A DNA stretch of 64,000 nucleotides, from the NCBI RefSeq assembly GCF_001623525.1, contig NZ_CP015225.1, forward strand, positions 6,584,501 to 6,648,500, written 5' to 3'. Below are positions 23,756 through 33,001 of the stretch, in pieces. Each line of letters begins with the position of its first letter. Positions within the stretch are counted from its first letter, which is position 1. Both the position numbers and the translations under genes were made by a program. The DNA is from Pseudomonas fluorescens. GTDB lineage: Bacteria; Pseudomonadota; Gammaproteobacteria; Pseudomonadales; Pseudomonadaceae. Below the pieces are notes generated by a model. That model worked only from the letters and a program-made list of their open reading frames with translations. It did not search any database and had not been told where the DNA came from.

Positions 23756-24823
23756 TCACTGCATATTGATGATCACTTCTTCCTGCCATTTCTGCGGCAG
23801 AGCCTTGGAGGTTTTTTCCCACGCATCGGCATCCTTGATCGGCGTCACGCCTTTGTACTGCTCATTCGGCAGCAGCTTGGCCTTGACCTCTTCCGGCAGT
23901 GTCAGGTGCTCGGCGCGGATGGGCCGGGCGTTGCCCTTGGCCAGGTTGATCTGGCCGGCGTCGCTGAAGATGTACTCGCGAGCCAGCTTGGCGGCGTTCG
24001 GGTGCTTGGCGTATTTGTTGATGATGGTGGTGTAGCCGGAGATGACCGAGCCGTCGGACGGAATCAGCACGACGTAGTCATCCGGGTTGGCCATCTTGGC
24101 CTTGTAGCTCAGGCCGTTGAAATCCCAGACCACGCCGACTTCGACTTCACCTTTCTCCATCGTGGCGATGGTCGGGTTGGCCATGGACAGGCGCCCTTGC
24201 TTGGCGATCTCGGCGAACATCAACAGCGCCGGTTGCAGGTTTTTCTCGTCGCCGCCGTTGGCCAGGGCGGCAGCCAGCACGCCGTTGGCCGCCTGGGCCG
24301 CGGTGCTCACGTCACCAATGGAGACTTTGTACTTACCGGTTTTCAGGTCCGCCCACTTGGTCGGCACTTCGGAACCGTGCAGCAGCTTCTTGTTGACGAT
24401 GAAGGCGATGGTACCGGTGTAGGCCAATGCCCAGTTGCCGTCCTTGTCCTTGGCCCAGGCAGGTACTTGTTCCCAGGTGCTTGGCTTGTAGGGTTGCACC
24501 ACGCCCTGCTTGACCGCGATCGGGCCGAAAGCTGCACCGACGTCGCCGATGTCGGCGCTGGCGTTGTCTTTCTCGGCGGCGAACTTGGCGATCTCCTGGG
24601 CCGAGCTCATGTCGGTGTCGATGTGTTTCAGGCCGTAGACCTTGGCCAGGTCGTCCCAGGTGCCTTTCCAGTTTGCCCAGTCATCGGGCATGCCGACGCT
24701 GTTCACGGCGCCTTCCGCTTTCGCAGCGGCTTCCAATGTTTTCAGATCGGTGTCAGCGGCCATGGCGGCGGTGCACATGGCAATGGTCGAGCCTAACAGT
24801 GATGCCAGGAAAAGCTGTTTCAT
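23756..24823 (-). CDS. ABC importer periplasmic substrate-binding protein
   Basis: A 355-residue protein with a signal peptide (MKQLFLASLLGSTIAMCTAA, cut after AMA) and a bacterial family-1/PotD-FbpA-type binding fold (LKTLEAAAKAEGAVNSVGMP, later GVVWDFNGL). First gene of the minus-strand operon that continues with hydrolase, two permeases, ATPase and HAD phosphatase. Upstream are an operator-like site (24869-24880) for the divergent UTRA regulator and a possible sigma-54-type element. It determines transporter specificity, which is not readable here; phosphorylated or phosphonate compounds fit the context. Confidence 0.92.
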   Translation of the reverse strand: MKQLFLASLLGSTIAMCTAAMAADTDLKTLEAAAKAEGAVNSVGMPDDWANWKGTWDDLAKVYGLKHIDTDMSSAQEIAKFAAEKDNASADIGDVGAAFGPIAVKQGVVQPYKPSTWEQVPAWAKDKDGNWALAYTGTIAFIVNKKLLHGSEVPTKWADLKTGKYKVSIGDVSTAAQAANGVLAAALANGGDEKNLQPALLMFAEIAKQGRLSMANPTIATMEKGEVEVGVVWDFNGLSYKAKMANPDDYVVLIPSDGSVISGYTTIINKYAKHPNAAKLAREYIFSDAGQINLAKGNARPIRAEHLTLPEEVKAKLLPNEQYKGVTPIKDADAWEKTSKALPQKWQEEVIINMQ

Positions 24824-24868
24824 CCGAAGCTCCTATGGGCGTTTTCAACGCTGCGATTGCGGTTGTGT

Positions 24869-24880
24869 TGGTCTAGGTCA
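24869..24880. promoter_or_regulatory. Operator-like site 1 (TGGTCTAGGTCA)
   Basis: It matches the TGGTCTAGACCA palindrome bound by several GntR/HutC (UTRA) regulators such as NagR/DasR at 10 of 12 bases. It lies 46 bp upstream of the binding-protein ATG and would overlap its promoter. Confidence 0.6.
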
Positions 24881-24895
24881 GCAATACCTGAGCCA
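24881..24895 (-). promoter_or_regulatory. Possible sigma-54 (-24/-12) promoter for the ABC operon
   Basis: On the minus strand TGGCTC-AGGTA-TTGC has the GG-GC spacing of the -24/-12 consensus TGGCAC-n5-TTGC, with one mismatch in the first block. The start point would fall within operator site 1. It may be a chance match. Confidence 0.3.
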
Positions 24896-25146
24896 ATGTA
24901 GGCCAGCCCTGTGACATTTTGATGTCGGTGGTGCAGGCTTCAGGAAATGCCCGGCTCGTGGAGGTTGGCTGCGAATTAAGCGTAGACCATGGTTAAACAG
25001 CTGATCTGAAAGGACTTGGCCGTTAATTTGCACGCTTGCAAAACGACCGTTCGGCGGCTCTGTCATCTGCCAGTCATGTGCAGTGCCTAGGCTTGCTGGA
25101 CCAAGAAGCGGATCGATGGACAGTCGATCTTGCCCCGAAACAGTGC

Positions 25147-25158
25147 TGGTCTAGTCCA
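25147..25158. promoter_or_regulatory. Operator-like site 2 (TGGTCTAGTCCA)
   Basis: This matches TGGTCTAGACCA at 11 of 12 bases and sits 15 bp before the regulator ATG, as expected for autoregulation. Flanking C and G extend it to a symmetric CTGG/CCAG. Confidence 0.65.
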
Positions 25159-25172
25159 GATAGGTAACGTTG

Positions 25173-25919
25173 ATGCGCATCGATGCAACCAAAGCGGTGA
25201 CAGCCATCGGACAGGTCCTGCAAGAGCAGCTCGACCACGGGTTGCTGGCGCCCGGCAGCAAATTGCCGGCCGAGCGCAAGCTCAGTGAGTTGTTCGGGAC
25301 CACGCGGATTACCGTGCGTGAGGCGTTGTTGCAGCTCGAAGCCCAGGGGCAGATTTATCGGGAGGAGCGCCGGGGCTGGTTCGTTTCGCCGCCGCGCCTG
25401 GCCTACAACCTGATGCAACGCAGCCATTTCCACGCCATGGTCGCAGCCCAAGGGCGTGTGCCTTCTACCCAAGTGATCTCGGCGCGCCTGCAACCGGCCT
25501 CGGCGGCGGTATGTGCCTGGTTGCAACTGCCGGCGTTGTCCAGCGTGATCCAGATCTGCCGCGTGCGGCGTATCGACGAGCGGCTGGTGCTGTACGTCGA
25601 GCACTACCTGAACCCGCAGTATTTTCCGGACATCCTGGGGTTCGACCTCAACCAATCCATCACCGAACTGTACGCACGCCATTACGACCTGCACTACGGC
25701 CGGGTGAAGTTTGAAATCGTGCCCACCTCGTTACAGCCGGAAGCGGCAGCGGCGTTGAAGGTTTCGGTGGGCAGCCCCGGGCTTCGCATCGCACGGGTCA
25801 ACTATGACCAGCACCAGCGGCTGATCGATTGCGACCTGGAATTCTGGCGACACGATGCGATCCATGTCGGCGTGGATGTGCCGGAGCAACCTGTACCGGA
25901 ACAATCGCCCGCAGCCTGA
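25173..25919 (+). CDS. GntR/HutC-family regulator with UTRA ligand domain
   Basis: The protein has 248 residues. The N-terminal winged helix (about 1-70) holds LPAERKLSELFGTTRITVREALLQLE. The UTRA ligand domain follows (about 90-240), with a RIDERLVLYVEHYLNPQYF stretch. Start ATG at 25173 rather than the adjoining TTG. Transcribed away from the ABC operon; both starts carry a TGGTCTAG-type site, so it probably represses both until a ligand binds. Family members respond to phosphonates, amino sugars or histidine intermediates. Confidence 0.9.
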   Translation: MRIDATKAVTAIGQVLQEQLDHGLLAPGSKLPAERKLSELFGTTRITVREALLQLEAQGQIYREERRGWFVSPPRLAYNLMQRSHFHAMVAAQGRVPSTQVISARLQPASAAVCAWLQLPALSSVIQICRVRRIDERLVLYVEHYLNPQYFPDILGFDLNQSITELYARHYDLHYGRVKFEIVPTSLQPEAAAALKVSVGSPGLRIARVNYDQHQRLIDCDLEFWRHDAIHVGVDVPEQPVPEQSPAA

Positions 25920-25926
25920 GGCAGGC

Positions 25927-26109
25927 TCAGAGCGACTCGTTGAGCTTGCTCAGGATCTTGATCACCACCGTGGCGAGGATCAGCAACATGCCGATCCACA
26001 TGGCAAAGACCCCGACGCTCTTGTCACGGAAGTTGAAGCCGATGGCCAGCAGGATCATGCCGGCAATGATGGGCACCAGCATGGCGTTGAACGAAGATAT
26101 GGAAACCAT
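25927..26109 (-). CDS. Small two-segment membrane protein
   Basis: A 60-residue protein with two hydrophobic segments (about 8-25 and 33-52) joined by a polar turn FNFRDKSVG. No family recognised. It ends 7 bp from the convergent UTRA regulator. Real rather than chance because of its clean membrane pattern, but the start is supported only weakly. Confidence 0.6.
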   Translation of the reverse strand: MVSISSFNAMLVPIIAGMILLAIGFNFRDKSVGVFAMWIGMLLILATVVIKILSKLNESL

Positions 26110-26211
26110 GGAGACAGCCTTGTCGGGGGGGATAAGGTCAGTCTAGTTGGGGTTTTCCCAGGATGTGATGATGTAAGTCACATCCCCCGCGATCCCGAGG
26201 TGAACCCTCTT

Positions 26212-26319
26212 GTGGCGAGGGAGCTTGCTCCCGCTCCAGTGCGCAGCACTGGCAAATCTGCATTCAACCGCAGTTTTGGGGCTGCTGCGCAGCCCAGCGG
26301 GAGCAAGCTCCCTCGCCAC
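26212..26319. repeat. REPIN: inverted pair of REP palindromes
   Basis: The forward copy from 26212 is joined to a variant hairpin (CCAGTGCGCAGCACTGG) and the inverse copy ends at 26319. It lies between the small membrane protein and apeB. Confidence 0.9.
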
Positions 26320-26351
26320 ATGGGGCCATTCACACAGAGGGAGCGCGGCGG

Positions 26352-27641
26352 TTATGGCAACTCGCGCGACGCATAAAACGCGCTCAACACCTTCACCAGA
26401 TGCGCCAGGTCATGGCTGCCGCACAGTTCGCGGATCGAATGCATGGCGAAGGTCGGTAGGCCGATGTCCACGGTGCGCACGCCCAGCTGGCTGGCGGTGA
26501 TCGGGCCGATGGTCGAACCGCAGCCCATGTCGCTGCGCACTACGAAGCTCTGCACCGGCACTTCTTCAGCCATGCACAGGTGGCGGAAGAACCCGGCGGT
26601 TTCGCTGTTGGTGGCGTAGCGCTGGTTGCTGTTGACCTTGATCACCGGGCCGGCGTTGAGCTTGGGGCCGTGGTTGGCGTCGTGCTTGTCGGCATAGTTG
26701 GGATGCACGCCGTGGGCGTTGTCCGCCGACACCAGCAAGGATTTCTGAATGGTGCGGACGAACTCTTCACCTTCAGGCAGCAGGCGACGCAGGGTTTGCT
26801 CCAGCATCGGGCCGTCGGCACCACAGGCCGAGCACGAACCGACCTCCTCGTGATCGTTGCATACCAGCACGCAGGTTTCTTCGGTATCGGCGTTCAGCAA
26901 CGCTTGCAGGCCGGCGTAGCACGACAGCAGGTTGTCCAGGCGCGCACCGGCGATGAAATCGCCGTGCAGGCCAATGACCGCAGCGCTTTGTGTGTCGTAG
27001 AAACTCAACTCGTAGTCGAGTACCACGTCGGCGTTCAGGCCATGTTCGCGGGCCAGTTGATCGGTGAGCACGGCACGGAAATCGACGCGCTCGTCCCCGG
27101 CGAACTGGGCAAGGATCGGCGGCAGTTCATTCTGCGGGTTGATGGCCCAACCCTGGTTGGCTTCGCGATTGAGGTGGATGGCCAGGTTCGGAATCGTAGC
27201 GATCGGCGCCTTGAAGTCGATCAACTGGCTTTCGACCTTGCCATCACGGCGGAAAGTCACGCGCCCGGCCAGTGACAGGTCGCGGTCGAACCACGGCGCC
27301 AGCAACGCGCCGCCGTAGACTTCCACGCCCAGTTGCCAGAACCCGTGGCGTTGCAGTTCCGGCTGCGGTTTGACCCGCAGGCAGGGGCTGTCGGTGTGGG
27401 CACCGACCAGGCGGATGCCATCGTGCAACGGTGAGTTGCGGCCGAGCTTGAAGGCGATGATCGAGGAGTCGTTGCGCGTGACGTAATAGCGACCGTTGGC
27501 CTCGGTGGCCCAGGTCTCGCGTTCGTCAAGACGCTGATAGCCAGCCGCTTCCAGGCGCTTGGCAAGACTGGCGGTGGCATGGAACGGGGTAGGGGAGGCC
27601 TTGAGAAAGTCGATCAGGCCCTGGTTCAACTCTGCGCGCAT
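26352..27641 (-). CDS. apeB: M18-family aminopeptidase
   Basis: A 429-residue cytoplasmic zinc peptidase. Signature segments are [13 protein letters not shown] (first metal-ligand His/Asp), [21 protein letters not shown] (catalytic Glu-Glu) and the late [10 protein letters not shown]. Length is normal for the family (about 430). It removes N-terminal residues from peptides. The order apeB-rluA-minEDC matches P. aeruginosa. Between it and rluA is an inverted REP pair. The symbol is assigned from this synteny. Confidence 0.93.
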   Translation of the reverse strand: MRAELNQGLIDFLKASPTPFHATASLAKRLEAAGYQRLDERETWATEANGRYYVTRNDSSIIAFKLGRNSPLHDGIRLVGAHTDSPCLRVKPQPELQRHGFWQLGVEVYGGALLAPWFDRDLSLAGRVTFRRDGKVESQLIDFKAPIATIPNLAIHLNREANQGWAINPQNELPPILAQFAGDERVDFRAVLTDQLAREHGLNADVVLDYELSFYDTQSAAVIGLHGDFIAGARLDNLLSCYAGLQALLNADTEETCVLVCNDHEEVGSCSACGADGPMLEQTLRRLLPEGEEFVRTIQKSLLVSADNAHGVHPNYADKHDANHGPKLNAGPVIKVNSNQRYATNSETAGFFRHLCMAEEVPVQSFVVRSDMGCGSTIGPITASQLGVRTVDIGLPTFAMHSIRELCGSHDLAHLVKVLSAFYASRELP

Positions 27642-27735
27642 AAGAAACTCCAGACAGCAATGGGCGGCAGTTTACCGTATTGGTGGTCGCTGGGGAGGGT
27701 GCGGCGTGGATATGTGAGTGACTAGGGGGGGGGCT

Positions 27736-27861
27736 GTGGCGACGGAGCTTGCTCCCGCTGGGCTGCGCAGCAGCCCCAACAGCAGCAACCCAAGCAGACT
27801 TTCCGAGGTGTCAGTCTTTAGGGCCGCTTCGCGGCCCAGCGGGGATAAATCCCCTCACCAC
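27736..27861. repeat. REPIN with one diverged arm
   Basis: The forward arm at 27736 reads GTGGCGACGGAGCTTGCTCC (one change). The inverse arm ending 27861 reads CAGCGGGGATAAATCCCCTC, a different REP subclass. It is thus a mixed or eroded REPIN between rluA and apeB. Confidence 0.8.
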
Positions 27862-27879
27862 AGGGCTCGGTGGTGTCTC

Positions 27880-28515
27880 TTAGAACGGTGCCGGGCACTC
27901 GAAGCGCAGGCGCTCGCCGCTTTGCGGATGGGTGAAGCTCAGCATGCTGGCGTGCAGGCACAGGCGTGGCCAGGCAGCGAGGGCCTGCGGGTGGGCGTAG
28001 AGTCCGTCGCCCAGCAGCGGATGACCGATGGACAGCATGTGCACGCGCAATTGGTGCGAGCGCCCGGTGATCGGCGTCAGCTCGACCCGGCACCAATCGC
28101 CGCAACGTTCCAGTACGCGCCAGAAGGTCAGGGCGTGTTTGCCGTGCTCATGGTCCACCACATGCCGAGGTTTGGTCGGCGGGTCGTAGCGCAAGGGCAG
28201 GTCGATGCTGCCACTGTCCAGCTCCGGTTGGCCCCAGCACAACGCCGTGTAGGCTTTTTCGGTTTCGCGATCATGAAATTGCCGGGACAGTTCGCGATGG
28301 GTGTCCGGGTCGCGGGCCAGCAGGATGATGCCGGAGGTTTCCCAGTCCAGTCGGTGCACGATTCGGGCTTCCGGATAACCGTTTTCCTGCAGGCGGGTGA
28401 TCAGGCAGTCCTTGTTGTCGTCGGCCCGGCCGGGCACGGAGAGCAACAGGGTCGGCTTGTCGACCACCAGGACAGCGGCGTCCTGATGAATGATGCGGAT
28501 GTTGGACAGGGGCAT
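27880..28515 (-). CDS. rluA: RluA-family pseudouridine synthase
   Basis: A 211-residue protein. HRLDWETSGIILLARD holds the catalytic Asp of RluA-type synthases, and TGRSHQLRVHM is the conserved later motif. No S4 domain, and the short length fits RluA itself, which modifies U746 of 23S rRNA and U32 of some tRNAs. ATG at 28515 is chosen over an upstream TTG. It follows minE on the same strand after a long hairpin-forming gap. Confidence 0.88.
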   Translation of the reverse strand: MPLSNIRIIHQDAAVLVVDKPTLLLSVPGRADDNKDCLITRLQENGYPEARIVHRLDWETSGIILLARDPDTHRELSRQFHDRETEKAYTALCWGQPELDSGSIDLPLRYDPPTKPRHVVDHEHGKHALTFWRVLERCGDWCRVELTPITGRSHQLRVHMLSIGHPLLGDGLYAHPQALAAWPRLCLHASMLSFTHPQSGERLRFECPAPF

Positions 28516-28541
28516 TGAAAACAGTCTCGTTACAAACGCCA

Positions 28542-28599
28542 ACGGCGGCGCGGGCCCTTCTCAGCCCACGAATGGGAGGAGAAGGACCCGAGCCGCCGT
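28542..28599. repeat. Long imperfect hairpin between minE and rluA
   Basis: ACGGCGGC-GCGGG-CCCTTCTC pairs with GAGAAGG-CCCG-GCCGCCGT over 58 bp with few bulges. No T run. It may act as an mRNA boundary or processing site after minE. Confidence 0.65.
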
Positions 28600-28616
28600 G
28601 GCTTCCGCCGGCGCGA

Positions 28617-28871
28617 TCAGCGATCCGGCAGGGTGATGTTGAGTTCCAGGATCGAGCAACTGCCCTGGCTTTCCAGTGCCACGTGCACGTCATCGCTACC
28701 GATGTTGACGTATTTGCGGATCACTTCCACCAGCTCCTTCTGCAAGGCCGGCAGGTAGTCAGGGGTGCTGCGTTGGCCGCGTTCGTGCGCCACGATGATC
28801 TGTAGACGCTCTTTCGCGACCGAGGCGGTACTGGGCTTTTTGTTGGCACGAAAGAAGTCAAAAAGGTTCAT
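28617..28871 (-). CDS. minE: Cell division topological specificity factor MinE
   Basis: This 84-residue protein opens [21 protein letters not shown], the standard MinE membrane-binding helix, then the MinD-contact region [15 protein letters not shown] and a C-terminal dimerisation part. It drives the MinCD oscillation that keeps the division site at midcell. Its ATG overlaps the minD stop codon by one base. Confidence 0.97.
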   Translation of the reverse strand: MNLFDFFRANKKPSTASVAKERLQIIVAHERGQRSTPDYLPALQKELVEVIRKYVNIGSDDVHVALESQGSCSILELNITLPDR

Positions 28872-29683
28872 TACCTACCTCCAAACAGGCGCTCGAAGAA
28901 ACCTTTCTTCGTTACATCGAGGAAACGATGCGCTACGGTTTTGCCCAGCAGGCGATCGACGGCATCGCTGTACGCCTGGCCGGCGTCGCTCTGGTCGTCG
29001 AGAATCACCGGCACGCCGGAGTTGGAGGCCTTGAGTACCGCTTGGGATTCGGGAATGACGCCCAGCAGGGTGACCGCGAGGATTTCCTTGACGTCTTCGA
29101 CGCCGAGCATTTCGCCGTCGCTGACCCGTTGTGGGTTATAGCGAGTCAGCAGCAGGTGTTCCTTGATCGGCTCTTCGCCCTTTTCGGCGCGGCGGGATTT
29201 GCTTGCCAGCAGGCCCAGCATGCGGTCGGAGTCACGGACCGACGACACTTCCGGGTTGGTCACGACAATCGCCTCATCGGCGAAGTACATGGCCAGGTGG
29301 GCACCTTTCTCGATACCGGCCGGGGAGTCGCAGACCACGAACTCGAAGTCTTCCTTGAGTTGCATCAGGACTTTTTCCACGCCTTCCTGGGTCAGCGCGT
29401 CTTTGTCGCGGGTCTGGCTGGCGGCCAGCACGTAGAGGTTCTCAAGGCGCTTGTCCTTGATCAGGGCTTGTTGCAGGTTCGCTTCACCGTTGACGACGTT
29501 GACGAAGTCATAGACCACGCGACGCTCGCAACCCATGATCAGGTCCAGGTTACGCAGGCCGACGTCGAAGTCGACGATGACTGTCTTGTGGCCGCGCAGA
29601 GCGAGACCGGTACCGATAGCGGCGCTGGTGGTGGTCTTACCCACACCACCCTTGCCGGATGTAACCACGAGAATCTTGGCCAA
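28871..29683 (-). CDS. minD: Septum site-determining ATPase MinD
   Basis: A 270-residue deviant Walker ATPase: GKGGVGKTT near the start, DSPAGIE, and a C-terminal amphipathic membrane-targeting helix ([11 protein letters not shown]). The start codon is TTG at 29683 with AGGGGTG upstream. It recruits MinC to the membrane and is displaced by MinE. It follows minC after a 200-bp gap, unusually wide for the operon, so it may have its own promoter. Confidence 0.97.
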   Translation of the reverse strand: MAKILVVTSGKGGVGKTTTSAAIGTGLALRGHKTVIVDFDVGLRNLDLIMGCERRVVYDFVNVVNGEANLQQALIKDKRLENLYVLAASQTRDKDALTQEGVEKVLMQLKEDFEFVVCDSPAGIEKGAHLAMYFADEAIVVTNPEVSSVRDSDRMLGLLASKSRRAEKGEEPIKEHLLLTRYNPQRVSDGEMLGVEDVKEILAVTLLGVIPESQAVLKASNSGVPVILDDQSDAGQAYSDAVDRLLGKTVAHRFLDVTKKGFFERLFGGR

Positions 29684-29883
29684 GGTGTTTCACCCCTAAG
29701 GAAAAAGGACTTTTTCAGCCCCTGAAAAACATCTCTGGAAAACGGCTGCAATTGGACAGGCTTGGCTGGAATCGGATGTCGGACGGGGTCTACCTCCGGT
29801 AAACACTGCCTGATCCTTTTTCCTACGTCGTTTAAGCCGTTTTCGCTCGTTTTAGAGATGCTTGGAAAATGCGGCAGTATCCG

Positions 29884-30621
29884 TTAAAGCCGAATGATGT
29901 TCAACACGTCGCCCGACAGGCTGATCTGAACGCCCGCCCCCCACAACGGATCGCGGCGCAAATCCTCGGAGACCTTGTACTGCCCGGCGATGGAGACCAG
30001 TTCAGCGCTCAATTGCTGACAGAAGATCCTGGCTTTCGTATCCCCCTTGACGCCGGCCAGCGCGCGGCCGCGCATCGGGCCGTATACATGGATGTTGCCA
30101 TCGGCCAGAAGTTCCGCGCCCGGGCTGACCGAGGACACCACGACCAAATCGCCACCCTGGGCATAGATCTGCTGCCCGCCGCGTACTGGCGAGGTGATGA
30201 CGCGCGTCGGCTTGATGGTGGGCTCTGGTGGTTTTTCCGGGACTTTCCTGGCTTCGACCGGGCTCAGTTCCAGCACGCGCTCCCGGGCGCCGGACGGCGG
30301 CAGCACCGGAATGTCCACGGCAATGGCCGCGGCGATGTCTTCGATACGGCTGGCGCGGATCGCCAGGGTGCGCAGGCCGTGCTGGCGGCAAACGCGCATC
30401 AGGCCTGGCAGGTCCACCGCGCCTTCGCCGGCCGGCAGCTTGTCCAGGGCCAGCACCAGCGGTGCATTGCTGAAGAAGTTCGGCGCCTGGGCGACTTTGG
30501 CCGCCAACTGCCGGTCAAGGCCTTCCAGGTCGTTGCGGGCCAGCTCCAGCACCGTAATGGCGAGCATGCTGCCCTTCAACTGGAACACGGGATCTTGGTC
30601 TAGCGGTTCGGTTTGGCTCAT
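29884..30621 (-). CDS. minC: Septum formation inhibitor MinC
   Basis: A 245-residue protein with the N-terminal FtsZ-inhibiting domain (about 10-110) and a C-terminal beta-helix domain (about 140-245, with [15 protein letters not shown] and a [13 protein letters not shown] segment) for dimerisation and MinD binding. ATG 30621 is preferred over an earlier in-frame start at 30645. Its start faces the divergent acyltransferase gene. Confidence 0.95.
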   Translation of the reverse strand: MSQTEPLDQDPVFQLKGSMLAITVLELARNDLEGLDRQLAAKVAQAPNFFSNAPLVLALDKLPAGEGAVDLPGLMRVCRQHGLRTLAIRASRIEDIAAAIAVDIPVLPPSGARERVLELSPVEARKVPEKPPEPTIKPTRVITSPVRGGQQIYAQGGDLVVVSSVSPGAELLADGNIHVYGPMRGRALAGVKGDTKARIFCQQLSAELVSIAGQYKVSEDLRRDPLWGAGVQISLSGDVLNIIRL

Positions 30622-30739
30622 GGTCGGCGTACAACGGCTTGTCACTAAAAGTGCCGAGACTTATAACGAGATCGTCCGCCAGCCGCAACCCGGGTCGAAC
30701 AATGTAGAATGCGCGGCCCATGTCTTAATGGAAGCTGTA

Positions 30740-31672
30740 ATGGATCGCCCGCGTTTTCGAGCTGCATTTTTTCATCCGCGTTTCTGGCTGCTGTGGTGCG
30801 GCCTGGGCCTGCTGTGGCTGATCGTTCAATTGCCTTATCCGTTGTTGCTGCGGGTCGGTCGCGCACTCGGTGCGCTGATGTATCGAGTAGCCGGCGACCG
30901 ACGGCGCATCGCCCGGCGCAATCTGGAACTGTGTTTCCCGCAAAAGTCCGCCGTCGAGCGCAAGCGTCTGCTCAAGGAAAACTTTGCCTCCACCGGCATC
31001 GCTTTTTTCGAAATGGCCATGAGCTGGTGGTGGTCGCGTTCGCGTTTGGCGAAACTGGCCCATGTCGAAGGGCTGGAGCATCTCAAGCAGGCCCAGCGCG
31101 AGGGCAAGGGCGTGATCCTGATGGCGCTGCATTTCACCACCCTGGAAATCGGCGCGGCGTTGCTCGGCCAGCAGCACACCATCGATGGCATGTACCGCGA
31201 GCACAAGAACCCGCTGTTCGACTTCATCCAGCGCCGCGGCCGCGAGCGGCACAACCTCGACTCCCTGGCCGTGGAGCGTGACGACGTGCGCGGCATGCTC
31301 AAGCTGCTGCGGGCCGGGCGGGCGATCTGGTATGCGCCGGACCAGGATTACGGCGCCAAGCAGAGCGTGTTCGTGCCGCTTTTCGGCATCCAGGCCGCGA
31401 CGGTCACCGCCACCAGCAAGTTCGCCCGCTTGGGCAAGGCGCTGGTGGTGCCCTTCATCCAGGAACGCCTGGCCGACGGCAGCGGTTATCGCCTGGTGAT
31501 CCAGGCCCCGCTGACGGATTTTCCGGGCGAGACCGAGGAAGCCGATTGCATCCGCATCAACCAGTGGGTCGAGCAGTCGGTGAGTGATTGTCCTGAGCAA
31601 TACCTCTGGGCCCACCGGCGCTTCAAAAGCCGTCCACCGGGCGAGCCGAAGCTGTACGACAAACGCGGTTGA
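30740..31672 (+). CDS. LpxL/HtrB-type lipid A acyltransferase
   Basis: A 310-residue inner-membrane enzyme: an N-terminal membrane anchor (LLWCGLGLLWLIVQLPYPLL), HFTTLE (His131 to Glu136, the HX4E catalytic dyad) and the APDQDYG segment of this family. It transfers a secondary acyl chain to lipid A. ATG 30740 has GGAAG six bases before it; an in-frame ATG at 30728 is the alternative. Gene order next to minC and patatin is as in P. aeruginosa. Confidence 0.92.
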   Translation: MDRPRFRAAFFHPRFWLLWCGLGLLWLIVQLPYPLLLRVGRALGALMYRVAGDRRRIARRNLELCFPQKSAVERKRLLKENFASTGIAFFEMAMSWWWSRSRLAKLAHVEGLEHLKQAQREGKGVILMALHFTTLEIGAALLGQQHTIDGMYREHKNPLFDFIQRRGRERHNLDSLAVERDDVRGMLKLLRAGRAIWYAPDQDYGAKQSVFVPLFGIQAATVTATSKFARLGKALVVPFIQERLADGSGYRLVIQAPLTDFPGETEEADCIRINQWVEQSVSDCPEQYLWAHRRFKSRPPGEPKLYDKRG

Positions 31673-31715
31673 GCCAATATCCGCCATTTCAGCACCTTGA
31701 GCACGGAGCATTGCG

Positions 31716-32870
31716 ATGACCCCAGCTGAACCGGTTACAGGTTTGATTCTTTCCGGCGGTGGGGCTCGAGCGGCGTATCAGGTAGGCGTGCTGGCGGCCA
31801 TCGCCGAATTGTTGCCAGACGGTGCGGACAACCCGTTCCCGGTGATCGTCGGTACGTCGGCCGGGGCAATCAACGCCGTCAGTCTGGCGAGCGGGGCGAT
31901 GGACTTCAAGACCGCCATCGAGCGGCTGACGGCGTTCTGGCAAGCGGTGCGCAGCCATCAGGTCATGCGCAGCGACTGGCGAGGCGTGATCGCCCAGGCG
32001 ACGCGTTTCATTACCCACAGCCTGTTGGGCCTGGGGGCCAAGTTGCCCGTGGCGCTGATCGACAGTTCGCCGTTGCGCGAACTGCTCCAGGCCCAATTCC
32101 ACGCCTCGGGTATCGAGCAGGCCATCGTCGAGCAGCAACTGCGCGCCGTGGCAGTGACGGCGTTCGGTTATGAATCCGGCCAGGCCGTCACCTTCTACCA
32201 AGGGCGCGGGACCATCGATGCCTGGCTGCGACATCGACGTATTGGGGTGCCGACGCAGTTATCGGTGGAGCACCTGCTGGCCAGCTCGGCGATTCCCTTG
32301 TTGTTCGCGCCGGTCAGGATCGGCCCGCAATACTTCGGTGACGGCGCGGTACGGCAATCGGCGCCCATCAGCCCGGCCTTGCACCTGGGGGCCAATCGGG
32401 TGCTGGTGATCGGCGTCAGCGGCAATCCCCGTGGCGCGGGTGGTCAGGATCCCGCCGAGCGCAGCTACACCGGCCTGCAACCGACCCTGGCGCAGATCGG
32501 CGGCCATATGCTCAACAGCACGTTCATTGACAGCCTGGAAAGCGACATCGAGTTGCTTGAGCGCCTGAACGGGTTCAGTCACCTGCTGCCCGCCGACGTG
32601 CCGGCCCACGCCCTCGGCGCGGCGCCGGTGGACGTGCTGGTAATTTCGCCCAGCCAGCCCATTGATGAAATCGCCGCCCGCCATCGGCAGGAACTGCCCC
32701 GTGCGCTGCGGTTATTCTTGCGAGGGCCGGGCGCGACCAAGACCAGCGGCGCGGGGGTGCTGAGTTATCTGTTGTTCGAGTCGGGCTATTGCAGCGAACT
32801 GATCGAGCTGGGACGCCAGGATGCACTGGCACAGCGTGAGGCGTTGAGTCGGTTTTTGGGGTTGTCCTGA
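31716..32870 (+). CDS. Patatin-like phospholipase
   Basis: A 384-residue protein with the patatin oxyanion motif SGGGARAAYQ (13-22), nucleophile GTSAG (Ser48) and the dyad Asp in DGAVRQ. Predicted lipid acyl hydrolase with no signal peptide, hence cytoplasmic or membrane-peripheral. It follows the acyltransferase by 43 bp and may be co-transcribed, suggesting a role in membrane lipid turnover (inference). Confidence 0.92.
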   Translation: MTPAEPVTGLILSGGGARAAYQVGVLAAIAELLPDGADNPFPVIVGTSAGAINAVSLASGAMDFKTAIERLTAFWQAVRSHQVMRSDWRGVIAQATRFITHSLLGLGAKLPVALIDSSPLRELLQAQFHASGIEQAIVEQQLRAVAVTAFGYESGQAVTFYQGRGTIDAWLRHRRIGVPTQLSVEHLLASSAIPLLFAPVRIGPQYFGDGAVRQSAPISPALHLGANRVLVIGVSGNPRGAGGQDPAERSYTGLQPTLAQIGGHMLNSTFIDSLESDIELLERLNGFSHLLPADVPAHALGAAPVDVLVISPSQPIDEIAARHRQELPRALRLFLRGPGATKTSGAGVLSYLLFESGYCSELIELGRQDALAQREALSRFLGLS

Positions 32871-32891
32871 CGGATGCAAGCAGGTCCCCCG

Positions 32892-32988
32892 CTATCGCGA
32901 GCAAGCTCGCTCCCACAAGGGATTTGCGGTGGGCGCTAAATCCTGGCTTTCACGAAACCAATGTGGGAGCGAGCTTGCTCGCTCTCAC
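32892..32988. repeat. Inverted pair of GAGCAAGCTCGCTCCCAC repeats
   Basis: TATCGCGAGCAAGCTCGCTC at 32892 onward is mirrored by GTGGGAGCGAGCTTGCTCGC at 32963 onward. A second REP class, distinct from the GTGGCGAGGGAG class, placed between the convergent patatin and Tsx-like genes. Confidence 0.85.
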
Positions 32989-33001
32989 CTGGGTGGTGCG
33001 A

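Larger units (their letters stand above)
24824..25172. other. Divergent promoter region of the ABC operon and its UTRA regulator
   Basis: A 349-bp gene-free stretch with two operator-like TGGTCTAG sites, one near each gene, plus an extra half site TAGACCA at 24983-24989. No coding sequence seen. Confidence 0.7.
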
